Assembly: GCA_964036315.1 (NCBI GenBank)
Contig: OZ038517.1
Coordinates: forward strand, 23,573,162-23,637,161
Length of the DNA stretch: 64,000 bases
Direction of reading: 5' to 3'
Origin: Acanthosepion esculentum
Lineage: Eukaryota; Mollusca; Cephalopoda; Sepiida; Sepiidae
The position numbers and the translations under genes are program-made. Each line of letters starts with the position of its first letter. Position 1 is the first letter of the stretch. Below are positions 32,028-41,309 of this stretch, one piece after another. The notes below the pieces were generated by a model. It was not told the origin of the DNA and did not search any database. It was given only the letters and a program-made list of their open reading frames with translations.

Positions 32028-32555
32028 TTCAGTCTTTCTATCTATCTATTTCAGTCTTTCTATCTATCTATTTCAGTCTTTCTATCTATCTATCTATCTA
32101 TTTCAGTCTTTCTATCTATCTATCTATTTCAGTCTTTCTATCTATCTATTTCAGTCTTTCTATCTATCTATTTCAGTCTTTCTATCTATCTATCTATTTC
32201 AGTCTTTCTATCTATCTCTCTATCTATTTCAGTCTTTCTTTCTATCTATCTATCTATTTCAGTCTTTCTATCTATCTATCTATTTCAGTCTTTCTATCTA
32301 TCTATCTATCTATCTATTTCAGTCTTTCTATCTATCTATTTCAGTCTTTCTATCTATCTATCTATCTATTTCAGTCTTTCTATCTATCTATCTATCTATT
32401 TCAGTCTTTCTATCTATCTATTTCAGTCTTTCTATCTATCTATCTCTCTATCTATTTCAGTCTTTCTATCTATCTATCTATTTCAGTCTTTCTATCTATC
32501 TATCTATCTATCTATTTCAGTCTTTCTATCTATCTATTTATCTTAGCAATCTCTC
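31745..32555. repeat. CTAT satellite with TTTCAGTCTTT spacers
   Basis: About 30 spacers reading TTTCAGTCTTT separate CTAT runs of 2-8 units. Translation gives a 303-codon frame (YLSI, FQSF) with no coding meaning. Unlike the arrays at 8455 and 24255, the spacer here is shorter and the spacing more regular. Confidence 0.95.
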
Positions 32556-32619
32556 TCTCTCTCATATATTATTTGTTTTCACACTCTCTCCCACACAAAC
32601 ATTGTAAACATATATGGGA

Positions 32620-32735
32620 ATTATCCCTACTCAGTCAACCAATATGCCACTAGGTGGCACTGTTTGAAGACTATAAAAGCTTGGATAATCTTTCACTTTC
32701 TCTCTTTTTTTTTATTCCATTTGTTTTCAGCAAGA
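32620..32735 (+). mobile_element. LTR of family B, promoter part
   Basis: It has TGCCACTAGGTGGCACTG, then GACTATAAAAGC (TATA box, 32669), a long pyrimidine tract and TTTTCAG. It aligns with 11200-11275. A family N element interrupts it on the right. Confidence 0.5.
32647..32661 (+). promoter_or_regulatory. CTCF-like motif in an LTR promoter
   Basis: CCACTAGGTGGCACT matches the vertebrate/insect CTCF core CCASYAGRKGGCRST at every position. The related LTR at 11199 has two mismatches and the one near 39057 is more degenerate. Whether CTCF binds here is not known. Confidence 0.35.
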
Positions 32736-33075
32736 CCTCTGGTTGGGAGCTTTTGAGGAACATGAAACCACTGACATCCCTAGGTCCACCCTGCCCCAGG
32801 TTGGTAGCACTTATTAGGGTCCCAGCTATGAACAAATAGTTAACCCCAAACTGGGGTCAAAACACTATGAAAGCATAAAAAATTTTATAGTAAAAATACC
32901 AACAATATATTATCATAGTAAAAAAAAATTACCAGCAATGCATTTTTGTAAAAAATGACAAAAAACTACCAGCAATATATTTTTGTAGAAGAAATTACTA
33001 ATGCTGCCCCCAAGAAAATGTAATTTCGGTATTATTTAACTCATAAGGAGTTGATATGCTGCTAAACAAACAAAC
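32736..33075 (-). mobile_element. Family N SINE-like element, tail-truncated
   Basis: On the minus strand: GTTTGTTTAGCAGCATATCA, hairpin block AACTC..GAGTT, four to five core units, TGGGACCCTAATAAGTGC. The GATGTAGTTTATC tail is missing. Confidence 0.75.
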
Positions 33076-33455
33076 AATGCTGGACAATTTCCTTACAGAT
33101 AAAGAAGAGACTTAAGGCAACAGTGATGTAGCTCTACAGAAGGATGCTGAGAATACAAAGGATATAGCGTGTTAGCAATTAGGCAGTTTACCATTCGTCC
33201 TTGCTTTGAATATTGCTGCCACATCTGGTTTGGTGTTCTATATTTAGAGATTCTTGATAAAATTCAAAGAACAATATGCAATGTTACTGACATCTTGGCT
33301 TCAGTCCCTTTCCTATCACTCTAACATAGGCTTTCCGGAGCTTTATCTATAAATACTTTCATGGTCATTGTTCTGATGAACTTTCCATGATGGTACCTAA
33401 GATTTATGAATTTAAATGCAGTACTAGATTGGCAGCTAGGTCTCATCATTTTTTC
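33076..33455 (+). mobile_element. Two abutting LINE fragments
   Basis: 33078-33165 reads 'WTISLQIKKRLKAT' and 'LYRRMLRI', from the LINE family at 25801. From 33166 a Jockey-like fragment reads 'LAIRQFTIRPCFEYCCHIWF', 'EILDKIQRTICNVTD' and later 'CSTRLAARSHHFF'. It aligns with 3355-3520. Stops and shifts show both are dead. Confidence 0.7.
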
Positions 33456-33578
33456 AATTGAAATGGTAGATGTAACCATAAGTTCTATGCTGACAGTTTC
33501 TTCTATTGATATTGTTGAGATCAATAAAACATCCTTCGTCGCCACTGTTGAGATCAATAAAACATCCTTTTTCGCCAC
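33456..33578 (-). mobile_element. Leader of an LTR retrotransposon, with a duplicated primer-site block
   Basis: On the minus strand the LTR end is followed by GTGGCGAAAAAGGATGTTTT, and 33 bp further by GTGGCGACGAAGGATGTTTT. GTGGCGACGAGGATG-type sequence is typical just after the 5' LTR of Gypsy-class elements. The 33-bp duplication of this site is unusual. Confidence 0.55.
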
Positions 33579-33903
33579 TGTTGAGATGTTGAGTGTTTCC
33601 ACATGAGTATATGGTAACAACGAACAAACACAGTCATAGGGAGAAATACTGGTATATTCAGAGAGGTATTTACATCAGAGAGATTAGTAGTAGAACGAAC
33701 GTAGGTTAGTAGTAACAATAAGTAATAGTAATAAAGTCCAACGGTATCTTCCGGTCGAGAAACGGAAGTGTAACTGATCACTACAGAAGTCTCACACTGC
33801 ACTGCACTACACTGCTACACTACTCAAGGTCTCTAGAACTACTGTTCTATTTATAATAATAGGATCAGTCTATTGTGGTTGTGAAGGTGGGTGTGCCCCA
33901 ACA
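33579..33903 (-). mobile_element. Solo-type LTR, minus strand, 325 bp
   Basis: On the minus strand it starts TGTTGGGGCACACCC and ends CTCAACA. It has TATAAATAGAACAG as TATA box near 33854 and many CTACTA/TACTAAC repeats. The TGTT...AACA ends and the leader that follows support a Gypsy-class LTR. The second LTR is not in the vicinity. Confidence 0.65.
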
Positions 33904-34180
33904 GATATATATATTGATATAAATGCTTGTGTTAATCCATTTTTTTTTATAGTCAGAACCAGAATTGCTTTTAGTTACCTGTTTCTTCATTTATTAATAA
34001 TGATGTTGAAGTGAAAAATTAATTCTTTCTTTTCTGTTTACTTTTGGGGAATTTAAAATGGCCACAATGAAATCATGCTTGGAGCACAAGCCAACCAATC
34101 AACCAACATAAATTGGTATAAATTATAGTATAATAAACATAACTTAGTATTTATAAATAAAAAAAATTCCCTCTCTACAA
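33904..34180. other. No gene recognised
   Basis: AT-rich; nothing assignable. Confidence 0.5.
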
Positions 34181-34595
34181 TCTCTTCACATGTGATGAAG
34201 AAATTTAAAACAAGAAAAATGTGATTCTGCAGAACGATTCTAAGAATATCATGGCCTGAAGATATGAATAATGAGGAAGTTCTCAAGAAAATGAAAACAA
34301 AAATAACATTTATACTTAGAAATTATATTTAGAGTTGTAATTTCTTGGGCCCAATGAGGAAAGAGGGAGTGGAGAATCCAATACTCACAAGACATATTGA
34401 AGAGTGACAAAAGGAAACTTCAAATAACTTACCTAATAAACTTGTTTAAACAGATGGCAGAATGAAAATTGGGAGTTACTGCAGAAAGACAAAAGTTACT
34501 AAGAGCTACAAGGGATAGGAAGTTGTGGAGAGCCGTGATCGCCCACATTCTGAAGGAACACGGCACATAGCTGATGATGATAGTGCCATATTCCA
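34181..34595 (+). mobile_element. LINE 3' end with TGATGATGA tail
   Basis: Frame-shifted remains of 'CDSAERFEEYHGLKI' and 'CNFLGPMRKEGVENPILT' lead to 'AVIAHILKEHGT'-like text. The end is GGAACACGGCACATAGCTGATGATGATAG. This 3' end is shared with the SINE at 54700-54722. Confidence 0.7.
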
Positions 34596-34734
34596 CAAGG
34601 ATGTATATTATGATGGTTCTTCAATTTTTTTTTATCTGAACCCCCATAACATCTAAGTTGAGTAGTTTTCCATTACTTTTTGTTTTGAGTTCAGAGCAAA
34701 ACTGCTTCTTGACTTGTTAGCTACCAAGTTTCAA

Positions 34735-34835
34735 GAACCCACTATATACTACTGTTCATTCCATTGCTATTAGCAGAAGAAATGAATTCATATCTTTTCC
34801 AAGAGTATTAGTGTGTGTGTGTGTGTGTGTGTGTT
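34735..34835 (-). mobile_element. SINE fragment (77-bp-segment family) plus (GT)n
   Basis: 'AGCAGAAGAAATGAATTCATATCTTTTCCAAGAGTATTAG' aligns with the unit of the 57-copy array in diverged form. It is followed by 11-12 GT dinucleotides at 34811-34834. Confidence 0.6.
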
Positions 34836-35300
34836 TAATTGTTTCATCCAAAGCAAGGCAATAAAAGCTACTAGGATGAGAGTGAAAGATACAGAGGACA
34901 ATAAAAGAAGAGGACTCAAGAAGGTAGAAGATGACAATTGATATTGCATTTAATTTTTGGAAATCATAGTTGACAGGAAGCTGGAAGAGAATTTCACAAG
35001 CAGGTAGTGCCAGAGAAGAAACTATGAGCACAGAACTTACAACCTGTCATTTTGAACAGTGAAATTATGAGACCTAACTTCCAATTTAGTACTGCACTTA
35101 AATTTGTGAAGTTAAGGTACCAACAAGAAAAGTTCATTATAACAATTACCATGAAAGTGTTTATAGAAATGGCAAAGGTAAGCTATGTTACAAAGGTAAC
35201 ATGAAAGTGACTGAAGCCAAAATGGTGGGTCATGACTGATAACAGAAATCTTTATTTGGATTTTGTCAAGAATCTATAGATATAAAACAGAAGCACCAGA
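34836..35300 (-). mobile_element. Jockey-like LINE 3' region, minus strand
   Basis: It matches 35520-36400 in order: 'AAAGCAAGGCAATAAAAGC', 'ACAATTGATATTGCATTTAA', 'GAAGAGAATTTCACAAGCAG' and 'TTTGGATTTTGTCAAG'. The minus strand of these blocks encodes the LINE C-terminus ('LWNS.P..CF'). Confidence 0.6.
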
Positions 35301-35499
35301 TCAGATGTTGGAGCAATATTTGATGCATGGACAAATGGTAGATGTTTAAATGTGCCAGAATGATTCTGCTGAGAAAAATTGTCTAGTGTTTCTATTTTAT
35401 CGCTTTCTGGCATTTTGGCTCTGAGCAAGAATTAACCAAAGTCTGGCTTTCACCTGAGGGAGTAGAGTTAAATCAATACTTGATTCCCAAAAAGTGAAA

Positions 35500-35885
35500 T
35501 GTCAAGGGAACGGGACCATTTCTAGTTGGAGGAAAGGACAAAAGATGAACAGGATTCAAGAAGATAGAAGAGGTCAATTGAAATTGCATTTAAATTTTTG
35601 AAGATTGAAGTTATCAGGGAAGCAAGTAAATGGAAGGAATTTCCACAGGTGGGAAGTGAGAGAAATGAAACTGCTGTAATTAACACTACCATGATGGTTA
35701 TTGAAAGTTTAGTGAATGATAAAGGTTGCTGTAAATACAAATATAACTCTAAGTTTACATTTTCTTAGCTGAGCGTGCATGGATACAAGTTGATTTCATT
35801 GATATGGAATTATTCTTTGAATAGGCAATTTATTATGAAGTTATGCCAGTAATATATAAGGTAGAGATGGTTTTATTAAGTTGCA
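35500..35885 (-). mobile_element. Jockey-like LINE 3' region and dispersed repeat
   Basis: 35520-35745 repeats the LINE C-terminal block. 35795-35880 is the repeat shared with 23598-23670. This insertion divides two otherwise similar LINE segments. Confidence 0.55.
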
Positions 35886-36400
35886 TTTAAGTTTTTGAGG
35901 ATTGAAGTTATCAGGAAAGCAAGTAAATGGAAGTGAGTTCCACAGGTGGGAAATGCGAGAAAAGAAACTGTTAGAGCAGAAGTGGCAGTTGCATTTAGCT
36001 ATTTCAACAGTAAACTATTGGGACCTAGATGCCAATCTAGTAGCACGCTTAAATTCATGTAGTCAGGGCACCAGGGAAAAAAAGCTTGTCAGAGCAGTTG
36101 CCATGAAAATATTTTTATAGAAAAGACTGAGTGAAGCCACGTCACTTTCTATGAGAAAGTTACTGAAGTTGAGATGTTTGGTCAGGATTAATTACATTGC
36201 AGATCCTTCTTTGGATTTTGTCAAGCAGGAACATCAGATCAGATATAGCAATAGTATTCAATGTACGGACAAATGATAGATTTGTAAATGTGCAAGATGA
36301 ATTGTGACAAGAAAGATTTTCTGGCACAACACAATAATCTAACTTTCCTTGTAGTAGATGCAGCTCTGGATTTGATGTACTCACTCTACTTCAAGTCAGT
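35886..36400 (-). mobile_element. Jockey-like LINE C-terminal part, minus strand
   Basis: From right to left the minus strand reads 'FVRTLNTIAISDLMFLLDKI', 'QRRICNVINPDQTSQLQ' and, at 35890-36000, the 'FFSR..HLWNSLP.TCFP' equivalent. It is the best match in the window to the 3355 and 33166 fragments. Confidence 0.65.
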
Positions 36401-37380
36401 TGAAAATGTGAGGCAAAGAAGGTGTAGTGTGTTACTATTCTGGATAGCAGGCAGAAAAGAGCAACTAATGTATTCAATGTGTTATTCTGTGAAAGATTCC
36501 TTTTGTGTTCATATAATCTTTTATTTAAATTTAAGGTTTCTCCAATGTATTTTTTCTAGCAATCATTACAGGTGATAGAGTAAACTCCTTCAAGTTTTAC
36601 CTTATTGTTTTGTTTTGTATTAAGTCTTTTATTGTTTTAGATGTAGTTGTGACAAATTTGATGTTGAGTTTAGATAATTTTTTTTTACTGTAGTTGTGAT
36701 GGTGAAAACAATTCACTAAGATGAAAATGTTGAGAAAGTGCTTTAATCATTGGTTTATCCACAATAAACTTGCATTCAGGTTCTTACATAAATAAGTATA
36801 TTATTAATACACATGAACAGAGAGAAGCAGTTGAAGAAATCTTTTCAATGATATTTTGTCATTCGTGCCAATTTCAATAAAATTAGAATACTATATTTTT
36901 AATAGTTAATGTGTAGTAACTGTTTTAAATGAATCAAAAAGAAAAACTAAAACAATCACAACACAATAAAAACAGATATCGTTTCTGTGAAAGTGGGATT
37001 TAAGAGGAGGAGTGCAAATGTGAATATTCGCATATTTCCTAAGCAAATGCAAATATTTGTGAGTACTTACTGAATTTACCATAAATAGTTGATTCCATAT
37101 TTAGTTTTGAATAATTTGTGAAATTTTTAGAAGTTTTGATCTATTATATTCATAGTTATAAATTTTCCTAAAAATGAATGTAGTCCAAATTTATTCGACC
37201 CCCACCCCCTTATAGAAGTATTATTGCTCTATGGCAATTGTAATGTTTTTTTTCTTAATTTGACATTTAATACAAACACCCTTTGAAAATGAATTAGTAT
37301 TGACCTGATTCTATAACATTCTAAAAGGTAATGAAGAAGACAGAATATGATTGCCGCATACCACAATAACTTATTCATTC
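36401..37380. other. AT-rich, no gene recognised
   Basis: No open frame or repeat assignable. The left end of the Tc1 element must lie in its right part, but no terminal inverted repeat could be picked out. Confidence 0.5.
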
Positions 37381-37389
37381 ATAGCAAAG

Positions 37390-37903
37390 ATGGCTGAACT
37401 TGACAAGAAGCTCTGAATGAAGATAATTGATGCATACAAACAAGATAATGGATATACAACACTTTCCAAGTGTTTAAGTGTTCCTAGAGTGACAATTCAT
37501 ACCATTACCAAGAAGTACAAGAATAAATTAAGGACTGGTAGAAAACGGTTAATTTCTGAGACAATGGATAGGGAAATTGTTAGAGATATCTCAAAGAATA
37601 CTCACTTAACGACAGGACATTGTCAATGATGTAAAGACATCAGGTTTGAATGTATCAATAAAGACAGGCACTAGATGCTTTCATCGAACAGGACTTCAAG
37701 GAAAACTCCCAATCTTAAGGCTAAATGCTGAAAATGCAGACTAGCTAGGGTTAGAAGCCATCTAGAAGATGGAAATAAATAATGGAACTTTGTTTTATGG
37801 TCAGGTGGAACCAAACTAGAATTATTTGGTTACATGAATTCTTGTTATGTATGGAGAAAAGTGAATGAAGCACACAAACCAAAAATGGTCTCCTTACAAT
37901 TAA
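37390..37903 (+). pseudogene. Tc1-type transposase remnant, part 1
   Basis: The start codon at 37390 gives 'MAELDKKL', a stop, then 'MKIIDAYKQDNGYTTLSKCL' and 'VPRVTIHTITKKYK', the paired-like DNA-binding domain with its helix-turn-helix. Next come 'RTGRKRLISETMDREIVRDI' (the GRPR-like linker) and, after a shift, 'VLWSGGTKLELFG' and 'YVWRKVNEAHKPK'. The family has W-S-D-E here; the catalytic Asp is Gly in this copy. A piggyBac-type MITE cuts the frame at a TTAA. Confidence 0.85.
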
Positions 37904-38163
37904 CCCTAGAACACTAACCATAGGTATATAGTACCCAGCGCAAATTTTCCTATTTTTAATTACAATTTTCAGTACCTGATTTTCTTACCTAAATAATGTT
38001 TTTCAGTTCCTATTAATGTTAACTCAAAGTACAAAGTTTGAAGTGCCTGCATGTAAAATATTTCAAGTAAAGATTTATATTTAATATTTTTTTTATATTT
38101 TCAATATTGGGTATGATATGGTTAGTAGTGGTGTAACTTTAGTTGATGGTTAGTGTTCTAGGG
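37904..38163 (+). mobile_element. piggyBac-type MITE, copy 1
   Basis: 260 bp, beginning CCCTAGAACACTAACCAT and ending ATGGTTAGTGTTCTAGGG, with TTAA on both sides (37900-37903, 38164-38167). TTAA targets and CCCTAG ends are the hallmark of piggyBac elements. No coding capacity. Confidence 0.9.
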
Positions 38164-38167
38164 TTAA

Positions 38168-38521
38168 TGTGGCCTTAGGTATCTTGAAGAATAATGGTCA
38201 GCTAGTTGGTCTTGTTGATCATTGCTATTGTGTTTTGAGATTAGTCCTTACTGGATGCCTTCTATTTCTGGTCCTTTACCAAAAATAAGCAACACTTACT
38301 GAATAAATGTGGCCTGGCCATTATTTTTAAACAGCATTTTCATCTGTGAGGAAATTGTTCAGCATTTACTGCCAGATAGGAGGACCGCTATTACATAACA
38401 GTTTAGTATTCATGGATTTTTAATACTGAGTAGCAAGTTCAATCCTCACTGGGGGCTTCATACATGGTCATGAGTTTAATAAATAATTAAAATTTTTTGA
38501 GAGAGAATTTGGCTAGAAACT
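38168..38521. mobile_element. Segment between two piggyBac-type MITEs, with LINE fragment
   Basis: 354 bp that do not belong to the Tc1 element. 38335-38410 is a minus-strand LINE fragment ('TGTGAGGAAATTGTTCAGCA', 'GCCAGATAGGAGGACC'). The rest is unassigned. Confidence 0.65.
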
Positions 38522-38525
38522 TTAA

Positions 38526-38742
38526 CCCTAGAACACTAACCATGGGTATATAGTACCCAGTGCAAATTTTCCTATTTTTAATTACAATTTTTAACTCAAA
38601 GTACAAAGCTTGAAGTGCCTGCATATAAAATATTTCAAGTAAAGATTTATATTTAATATTTTTTTTGATATTTTCAAAATCAGGTATGATATACCCATGG
38701 TTAGTAGTGATGTAACTTTAATTGATCGTTAGTGTTCTAGGG
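38526..38742 (+). mobile_element. piggyBac-type MITE, copy 2
   Basis: 217 bp, same termini and orientation as copy 1 and TTAA at 38522-38525 and 38743-38746. It lacks a block of about 40 bp present in copy 1. Its right TTAA adjoins the Tc1 sequence that follows the left TTAA of copy 1. Confidence 0.9.
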
Positions 38743-38746
38743 TTAA

Positions 38747-38985
38747 GCACAGTAGTGGGGGAATTCTGCTTTGGGGATATTTTGCTGCTTCTGAACCAGG
38801 AGAACTAGTAAGAGTACAAGGTATCATGGATAAAGAGCAGTATTCTTAAAAATAATATAAAACAAAGTGCACGAAAGCTGTCTTAGGTGTGTCACTGGAT
38901 GTTCCAACATAATATTGACCTGAAGCATACGGCACAAATTGTTAATAAATACTTAGATGTTAGCAAAGTTAAGGTATTGGCGTAT
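38747..38985 (+). pseudogene. Tc1-type transposase remnant, part 2
   Basis: It continues 'KHSSGGILLWGYFAASEPGE' and, after a break, 'WMFQHNIDLKHTAQIVNKYL'. In the family the latter is W-x-F-Q-Q-D-N-D-P-K-H, holding the second catalytic Asp; here it is Asn-Ile-Asp. The third acidic residue and the right terminus are missing. The element cannot be active. Confidence 0.8.
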
Positions 38986-39044
38986 GTCAATTTCTTTTTG
39001 AAGAAAAAAAGTAAGAGAAAGAAGTCTGTCAGAGTTAGCTCCTC

Positions 39045-39240
39045 CTTAATTCCCAAATTGTCACTAGGGGTCATTCTTCCTATACTATAAATACTGGGTG
39101 ACTTATTGCCTTGTTCGCTTTTTCATTTCTTCATTTCAGCGACTACAATGTAAGCTCTCTTAGAAGATCCACATCTTCCCATTTGTGGGAGACACCATGA
39201 ACATTATATACACATACACGTATCTGAGCAAAGAAAGATA
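39045..39240 (+). mobile_element. LTR of family B, promoter part
   Basis: CACTAGGGGTCATTC, then ACTATAAATACTGGG (TATA, 39085), a TTTTTCATTTCTTCATTTCAG tract and 'TACACATACACGTATC' follow the order seen at 11200, 27331 and 32620. Confidence 0.4.
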
Positions 39241-39461
39241 ACCCTTTCAAACTCTCAGTAAGTCTTTTGAAATTTACACATTCAATTCATCAAACACAAA
39301 AACATTTAAACAATTTAAAATACCACCTTATTATATAATTAAAATACCTAAACTGAATACCTAATTTGAACACTCAAAGAAGGAGTAGAGTTATATCTTC
39401 AACTCTTTAAAATTTCTTTATTCATTTGACAATATTTTTTTTGTGAAGCCAACCCATAACA

Positions 39462-39671
39462 ATGGTCTACCGAGTAGAAAGTACCAGAGGTGGTATGAAA
39501 TTAGTTGACGATCTTAAATTTGTTTACAGAATAGATAGAAAATACGGTGGAAAACATATTAGAAATGTGAAAATAAAGAATGTAAAGCTAGAGTGCACAC
39601 CGTGCTGGAAAATTATAATCTATTTGTATGTAAAACATTTGGTGAGCATTGCCATCCATCTCATCCATAAC
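39462..39671 (+). pseudogene. FLYWCH zinc finger of a MULE-type transposase, frameshifted
   Basis: From the ATG the frame reads 'VESTRGGMKLVDDLKFVYRI'. After one frameshift near 39565 it reads 'CENKECKARVHT' and 'FGEHCHPSHP'. This is a FLYWCH finger: S-x-R-G-G, tyrosine, Cys-x4-Cys and His-x-His, with the aromatic W-x-C part damaged at the frameshift. FLYWCH fingers commonly head Mutator-like transposases in invertebrates, and a matching transposase piece lies at 40285. Confidence 0.75.
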
Positions 39672-40062
39672 TGTATGAAGAACAATAAAAAAACTGTATG
39701 AAGAACAAAAAAAAAACTGTATGAAGAACAAAAAAAACTGTATGAAGAACAATAAAAAAACTGTATGAAGAACAATAAAAAAACTGTATGAAGAACAAAA
39801 AAAACTGTATGAAGAACAATAAAAAAACTGTATGAAGAACAAAAAAAAAACTGTATGAAGAACAAAAAAAAACTGTATGAAGAACAATAAAAAAACTGTA
39901 TGAAGAACAAAAAAAAAACTGTATGAAGAACAAAAAAAAACTGTATGAAGAACAATAAAAAAACTGTATGAAGAACAATAAAAAAACTGTATGAAGAACA
40001 AAAAAAAAACTGTATGAAGAACAAAAAAAACTGTATGAAAATGTATGAAGAAAAACAAAATT
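39671..40062. repeat. 22-bp TGTATGAAGAACAA(A/T)AAAAAA array, about 17 copies
   Basis: Unit CTGTATGAAGAACAATAAAAAA with length variation in the A-run (20-23 bp). It starts directly after the His-x-His of the FLYWCH finger. The minus-strand frames across it (up to 156 codons, Phe-rich) are repeat translations. Confidence 0.95.
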
Positions 40063-40284
40063 GAAATTACGAGCCACTAATTCACAAAAACTGCATAGTT
40101 TTTAATTGCAGAAATTTAATCTAGTTTAGATGATAATGTATTGTCTTTGCTACCAACTTCATTGCATTTGTCTTGCGGTATTAAATGTTGGAGGCAGAAT
40201 AAAAGCTAAGCTCCCCCGATCCCAACCAGAAGAAGTGGGTATACAATACCTGAAGAATATAGATTTCTTGAAAATATGAGAACT

Positions 40285-40430
40285 TTTTATTGTACGATAG
40301 TGGCGAAGATGATTCGGATAGAATTTTAGTGTTTTGCACTCAAGCTGGGTTAGAGGACTTTGCTAATAATAAAGATTGAACTTGTGATGGCACTTTTAAA
40401 TGTAGCCCAGATATATAAGGGTATCAAAAA
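40285..40430 (+). pseudogene. MULE transposase N-terminal fragment
   Basis: It reads 'DDSDRILVFCTQAGLEDFAN' and 'CDGTFKCSPDIY', the 'RILIF.t...l..L.....w..DGTF...P..F' start of the MULE transposase domain, with its first catalytic Asp in DGTF. A stop replaces the residue before C-D-G-T-F. The array separates it from the zinc finger. Confidence 0.75.
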
Positions 40431-40570
40431 AAAGTGTCAAAATTGTCTTACATCAAAAATCGTATACAGCAAAGTTTCCTATGGTGAAAATTCCTGTGGT
40501 GGTGAATTTTCCTATGGCAAAAAATGTTTATGGTGAATATTCCAGATACGGTGAATAATTTTGCCCACAA

Positions 40571-40622
<52 letters not shown>

Positions 40623-40631
40623 CTAAGACTT
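40431..40631. repeat. Short TATGGTGAA repeats and (TA)n
   Basis: 40475-40560 holds about five diverged copies of 'tcctatggtgaaaat'. 40573-40619 is a TA microsatellite. Confidence 0.8.
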
Positions 40632-40644
40632 ACCTACCAAGGTT

Positions 40645-41064
40645 GTCCTGAATATGATGATAAACTACATCTGCGTCCTGGGTAAGACGATAAAATACGT
40701 CCAACAGCAAGGCCTCTGATCAGGAGGTTTTGAGGAGCATGGAACCACCTCTTAATTGCTGGTGTTCTCAGGTCCACCATGTCCCAGGGTGGTATCACCT
40801 GTTAGGCTCCCAACTATGGGCAAATAGTTAAGCTCCAAACTGGGGTCAAAACATGAAAGTGTAAAATAGATTTTAATAATGGCAATAAACTTTTTAAGGA
40901 AAAAATATTACCAGCAATACATTATTACCAGCTATACATTTTTTTAAAAAAATATTACCAGTGATACATTTTTGAAGGAAAAAAATATTACCAGCAATAA
41001 AAATTGTCGGTATTAAATAACCCATTGTGGTTGATATGCCATAAAACAAAACAAACCAAACCAA
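40645..41064 (-). mobile_element. Family N SINE-like element, 13-bp target duplication
   Basis: Flanked by ACCTACCAAGGTT (40632-40644) and ACCTACCTAGGTT (41065-41077), one mismatch. The target is the same dispersed element that forms the palindrome at 4877. Layout is as for 26743-27236, with about four core units. Confidence 0.8.
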
Positions 41065-41309
41065 ACCTACCTAGGTTTCACCTAATGGATCATCAGGATA
41101 ACTCTGGCTAAAGAAGATTGACTCAAATGAGATTCTATTGCAAAAAATGGCCACCAAGAAAAATAAAAAAAATTATCATAATGACAAAAACAAGACAAAC
41201 AAAACAAAAGAAGGTAGGTTTTTTAGTTTTTGCTTTACTTAGTGTATTAAATTACTCTGTCGGTGTTTTATCTTTTGGCTAGACATTGCGGTGATGATTG
41301 ATTATTTTC

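Noticed and set aside
31696..32607. 303-codon frame rich in YLSI and FQSF
   Set aside because: Translation of the CTAT satellite and its TTTCAGTCTTT spacer.
39588..40077. Three overlapping Phe-rich frames of 134-156 codons
   Set aside because: Translation of the 22-bp array on the minus strand.
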